6,984 nucleotides of DNA. It comes from Candidatus Acidiferrales bacterium. GTDB lineage: Bacteria; Acidobacteriota; Terriglobia; Acidiferrales; UBA7541. Within the stretch, counting starts at the first letter, position 1; the number at the start of each line of letters is the position of its first letter. The notes under the pieces are model-generated. The model was not told where the DNA came from and searched no databases. It saw only the letters and a program-made list of their open reading frames with translations. The position numbers and the translations under genes were made by a program. The stretch lies in assembly GCA_955651735.1 (NCBI GenBank), contig CATPAM010000011.1:1-6984 (forward strand). The letters run 5' to 3'. This document shows positions 5,689 through 6,984 of the stretch, piece after piece.

Positions 5689-5720
5689 TTGACGCCGGTG
5701 CGCGCGTTCGCTAGCGTCAA
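5689..5720. repeat. Interrupted inverted repeat TTGACGC / GCGTCAA
   Basis: TTGACGC (5689-5695) and its exact reverse complement GCGTCAA (5714-5720) are separated by 18 nt. The left arm resembles a -35 hexamer, but no -10 element sits at the right distance. Its position between the palindrome and the SAM hydrolase start is compatible with a regulatory role; chance is also possible at this length. Confidence 0.35.
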
Positions 5721-5774
5721 AGAGCAGAGTGCCTCCCCACTTCAGCAGCGGCGGCCCTGCGCACAACGACCACC

Positions 5775-5778
5775 GGAG
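5775..5778 (+). promoter_or_regulatory. Ribosome binding site supporting the TTG start
   Basis: GGAG followed by 6 nt precedes TTG at 5785, just where homology to SAM hydrolases begins. The only in-frame ATG upstream (5632) lacks a Shine-Dalgarno sequence and would add 51 residues without family resemblance. Confidence 0.6.
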
Positions 5779-5784
5779 AACCCA

Positions 5785-6579
5785 TTGCCCAACGCAGTCA
5801 TCACCCTGACGACGGATTACGGAACGAACGACCACTTGGTGGGCACGTTGAAGGGAGTCATTCTAAAGATTAACCCGGAAGCGACCATTGTCGATATCAC
5901 CCACAACGTCGCTCCGTTCGATTTGCTGGACGCAGCCCTAGCCATCGGCTCCGCGTATTCCTATTTCCCGCCGCGCACGATTCATGTGGTAGTGGTCGAT
6001 CCGGGAGTAGGCACGGAGCGCCGGCCCCTGTTGGTGACCGCCGAAAACCAGTATTTTGTTGCGCCGGACAACGGCGTTCTTTCCGTGATTTACGAGCGCG
6101 AACAAAACGTCGTCGCGCGGAACGTTACCGCCGCGCATTATTTTTTGCAGCCGATTAGCAAGACATTTCATGGGCGCGACATTTTTGCGCCCATTGCCGC
6201 TTGGCTCTCCAAGGGATGGCAAACCGCCAGCATGGGCGAAGAAATCACGGACCACAAAAAATTCGCGTTGCCGAAGCCGAAAACCACGGACGGAGTGGTG
6301 AAAGGCATCGTGATGCGCATCGACGCGTTCGGAAACCTGATTACGAATTTCCGCGTGGAGGATCTGCCGGAAAGCGCGTTGACCAGCGGCGACGTGAAAT
6401 TTCAGGTGGGGAATCAGGCCGTCTCGCGCATGGTCCCAACCTTCGCGAGCGGCAATGCGGGCGAGCCGGTAGCCTACGTCGGCTCGGCCGGATACGTGGA
6501 AATCGCGGTGAACAAGGGAAATGCTTCACGCACCCTGAGCATCGGCCGCGGCACACCCATCGTGCTCGAAAGCAAATAG
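5785..6579 (+). CDS. S-adenosyl-L-methionine hydrolase (adenosine-forming), DUF62/SAM hydroxide adenosyltransferase
   Basis: The 264-residue product, counted from the TTG start, matches the length and motif order of the family related to fluorinase and chlorinase. These enzymes use water to split SAM into adenosine and methionine. The protein begins with ITLTTDYGTNDHLVGTLKGV (Asp11, Asp16). It continues with NPEATIVDITHNVAPFD, then FPPRTIHVVVVDPGVGTERR holding the catalytic Asp72 and Arg79, VAPDNGVLSVI, and FHGRDIFAPIAAWL with the catalytic His129. Asp-Arg-His spacing fits the triad known in the archaeal homologue PH0463. The C-terminal beta domain has IDAFGNLITNF and GSAGYVEIAVNKGNAS, which help form the adenosine site at the subunit interface. 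The longer frame from ATG 5632 is rejected for lack of homology and of a ribosome binding site. It ends 2 nt from the convergent permease gene. It may limit SAM levels; the context gives no further hint. Confidence 0.92.
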   Translation: MPNAVITLTTDYGTNDHLVGTLKGVILKINPEATIVDITHNVAPFDLLDAALAIGSAYSYFPPRTIHVVVVDPGVGTERRPLLVTAENQYFVAPDNGVLSVIYEREQNVVARNVTAAHYFLQPISKTFHGRDIFAPIAAWLSKGWQTASMGEEITDHKKFALPKPKTTDGVVKGIVMRIDAFGNLITNFRVEDLPESALTSGDVKFQVGNQAVSRMVPTFASGNAGEPVAYVGSAGYVEIAVNKGNASRTLSIGRGTPIVLESK

Positions 6580-6581
6580 TT

Positions 6582-6984
6582 TCAGCGCGTAAGCTCGTGC
6601 GCGGCCATTTGCGAGCGCGTGCGCGGGTCAAGCCAATCGCGCCAGGCGTCGCCAAGCAAGTTGAAAGCAAGCACCGCGAGCATCACCGCGAGCGCCGGAA
6701 AAATCACCATGTGCGGCGCGTCGAAAAGATGGCTGCGCGCATCATTCAGCATGGAACCCCAGCTCGGCACCGGAGCCAGCACGCCGAGCCCGAGAAAGCT
6801 CAGCGTCGATTCCGCGAGAATCGCGCCGGCCATGCCGATGGTGGCTTGAATCAGCACGGGCTGCAAAATATTCGGCAGCAAATGCCGCGCCAGAATGCGG
6901 GAGTGCGAAGCACCAAGCGAGTGTGCCGCTAAAATAAATTCAAGTTCCTTCACTTTTAGAACTTGCGCGCGAGCCAGCCGCGCG
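6582..6984 (-). CDS. Peptide/nickel-type ABC transporter permease (DppC/OppC family), C-terminal part
   Basis: The frame is open to the right edge (ARLARAQVLKVKELEFILAA), so only the C-terminal 133 residues of a protein that is usually about 300 residues are seen. The EAA loop that contacts the ATPase is clear: EFILAAHSLGASHSRILARH, then LLPNILQPVLIQATIGMAGA leading into a membrane segment. Next come ILAESTLSFLGLGVLAPVPS, WGSMLNDARSHLFDAPHMVI and a last hydrophobic segment (FPALAVMLAVLAFNLLGDA) ending in WRDWLDPRTR. This order is diagnostic of DppC/OppC, the second membrane subunit of oligopeptide and dipeptide importers in the inner membrane. The GTG at 6953 is internal and not the start. 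A ten-residue tail after DPRTR closes the protein. The partner permease, binding protein and ATPase genes would lie beyond the right edge; none follows downstream, so this is the last gene of its operon. Confidence 0.92.
   Translation of the reverse strand, partial: ARLARAQVLKVKELEFILAAHSLGASHSRILARHLLPNILQPVLIQATIGMAGAILAESTLSFLGLGVLAPVPSWGSMLNDARSHLFDAPHMVIFPALAVMLAVLAFNLLGDAWRDWLDPRTRSQMAAHELTR

Noticed and set aside
5632..5784. N-terminal extension of the SAM hydrolase from ATG 5632
   Set aside because: No ribosome binding site and no family-like sequence; the TTG at 5785 has GGAG at the right distance and begins at the conserved strand.

Overview
The window looks like a stretch of chromosome from an Acidobacteriota bacterium, probably class Terriglobia. 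This is an inference from GC-rich, C-ending codons in several genes, a dispersed-repeat-like hairpin block (GCACAGCCA/TGGCTGTGC), a degraded member of what I recall as an acidobacterial family of small Cys/His proteins, and a VOC-SpoIIE signalling fusion. No rRNA, tRNA, CRISPR array, transposase or phage gene is visible.

Left part (1-1600): the 3' two thirds of a zinc-type medium-chain dehydrogenase/quinone reductase gene runs off the left edge on the + strand. Facing it on the - strand are nuoB, encoding the N2-cluster subunit of respiratory complex I, and 30 nt downstream a ribbon-helix-helix antitoxin gene. The antitoxin runs directly into the C-terminal half of a ParE/RelE-like toxin in another frame. 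The toxin has lost its start and N-terminal half, so the toxin-antitoxin locus appears killed by an internal deletion. No other nuo gene adjoins nuoB.

Centre (1600-4840): the divergent region between nuoB and the next gene holds three abutting inverted repeats (1632-1698) and a perfect TATAAT placed 7 nt before an ATG, which suggests a leaderless transcript. That ATG opens a 438-residue protein with an N-terminal VOC (glyoxalase-fold) domain, a coiled-coil linker and a SpoIIE/RsbU-type serine phosphatase domain. Next is a secreted protein of unknown function with a clear ribosome binding site. It converges, with a 5-nt gap, on a calcineurin-like metallophosphoesterase gene on the - strand. 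The phosphoesterase frame continues upstream into the scrambled remains of a GGDEF (diguanylate cyclase) domain.

Right part (4840-6984): about 370 nt of non-coding, pyrimidine-rich DNA with a 14-bp tandem duplication precedes a frameshifted gene for a small Cys/His protein. Then comes a short region with a perfect 14-bp palindrome and a longer dyad, followed by a complete S-adenosylmethionine hydrolase (DUF62) gene that probably starts at TTG. It converges, with a 2-nt gap, on the 3' end of a DppC/OppC-type peptide ABC transporter permease gene that leaves the window on the right.

The genes do not form one pathway. The window reads as a mosaic of unrelated housekeeping and signalling genes, separated by at least three decayed genes and several unexplained inverted-repeat elements. 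I do not see a convincing new multi-gene system. The most distinctive items are the hairpin block with the adjoining leaderless promoter, the VOC-phosphatase fusion, and the two gene relics read into or out of neighbouring open frames.
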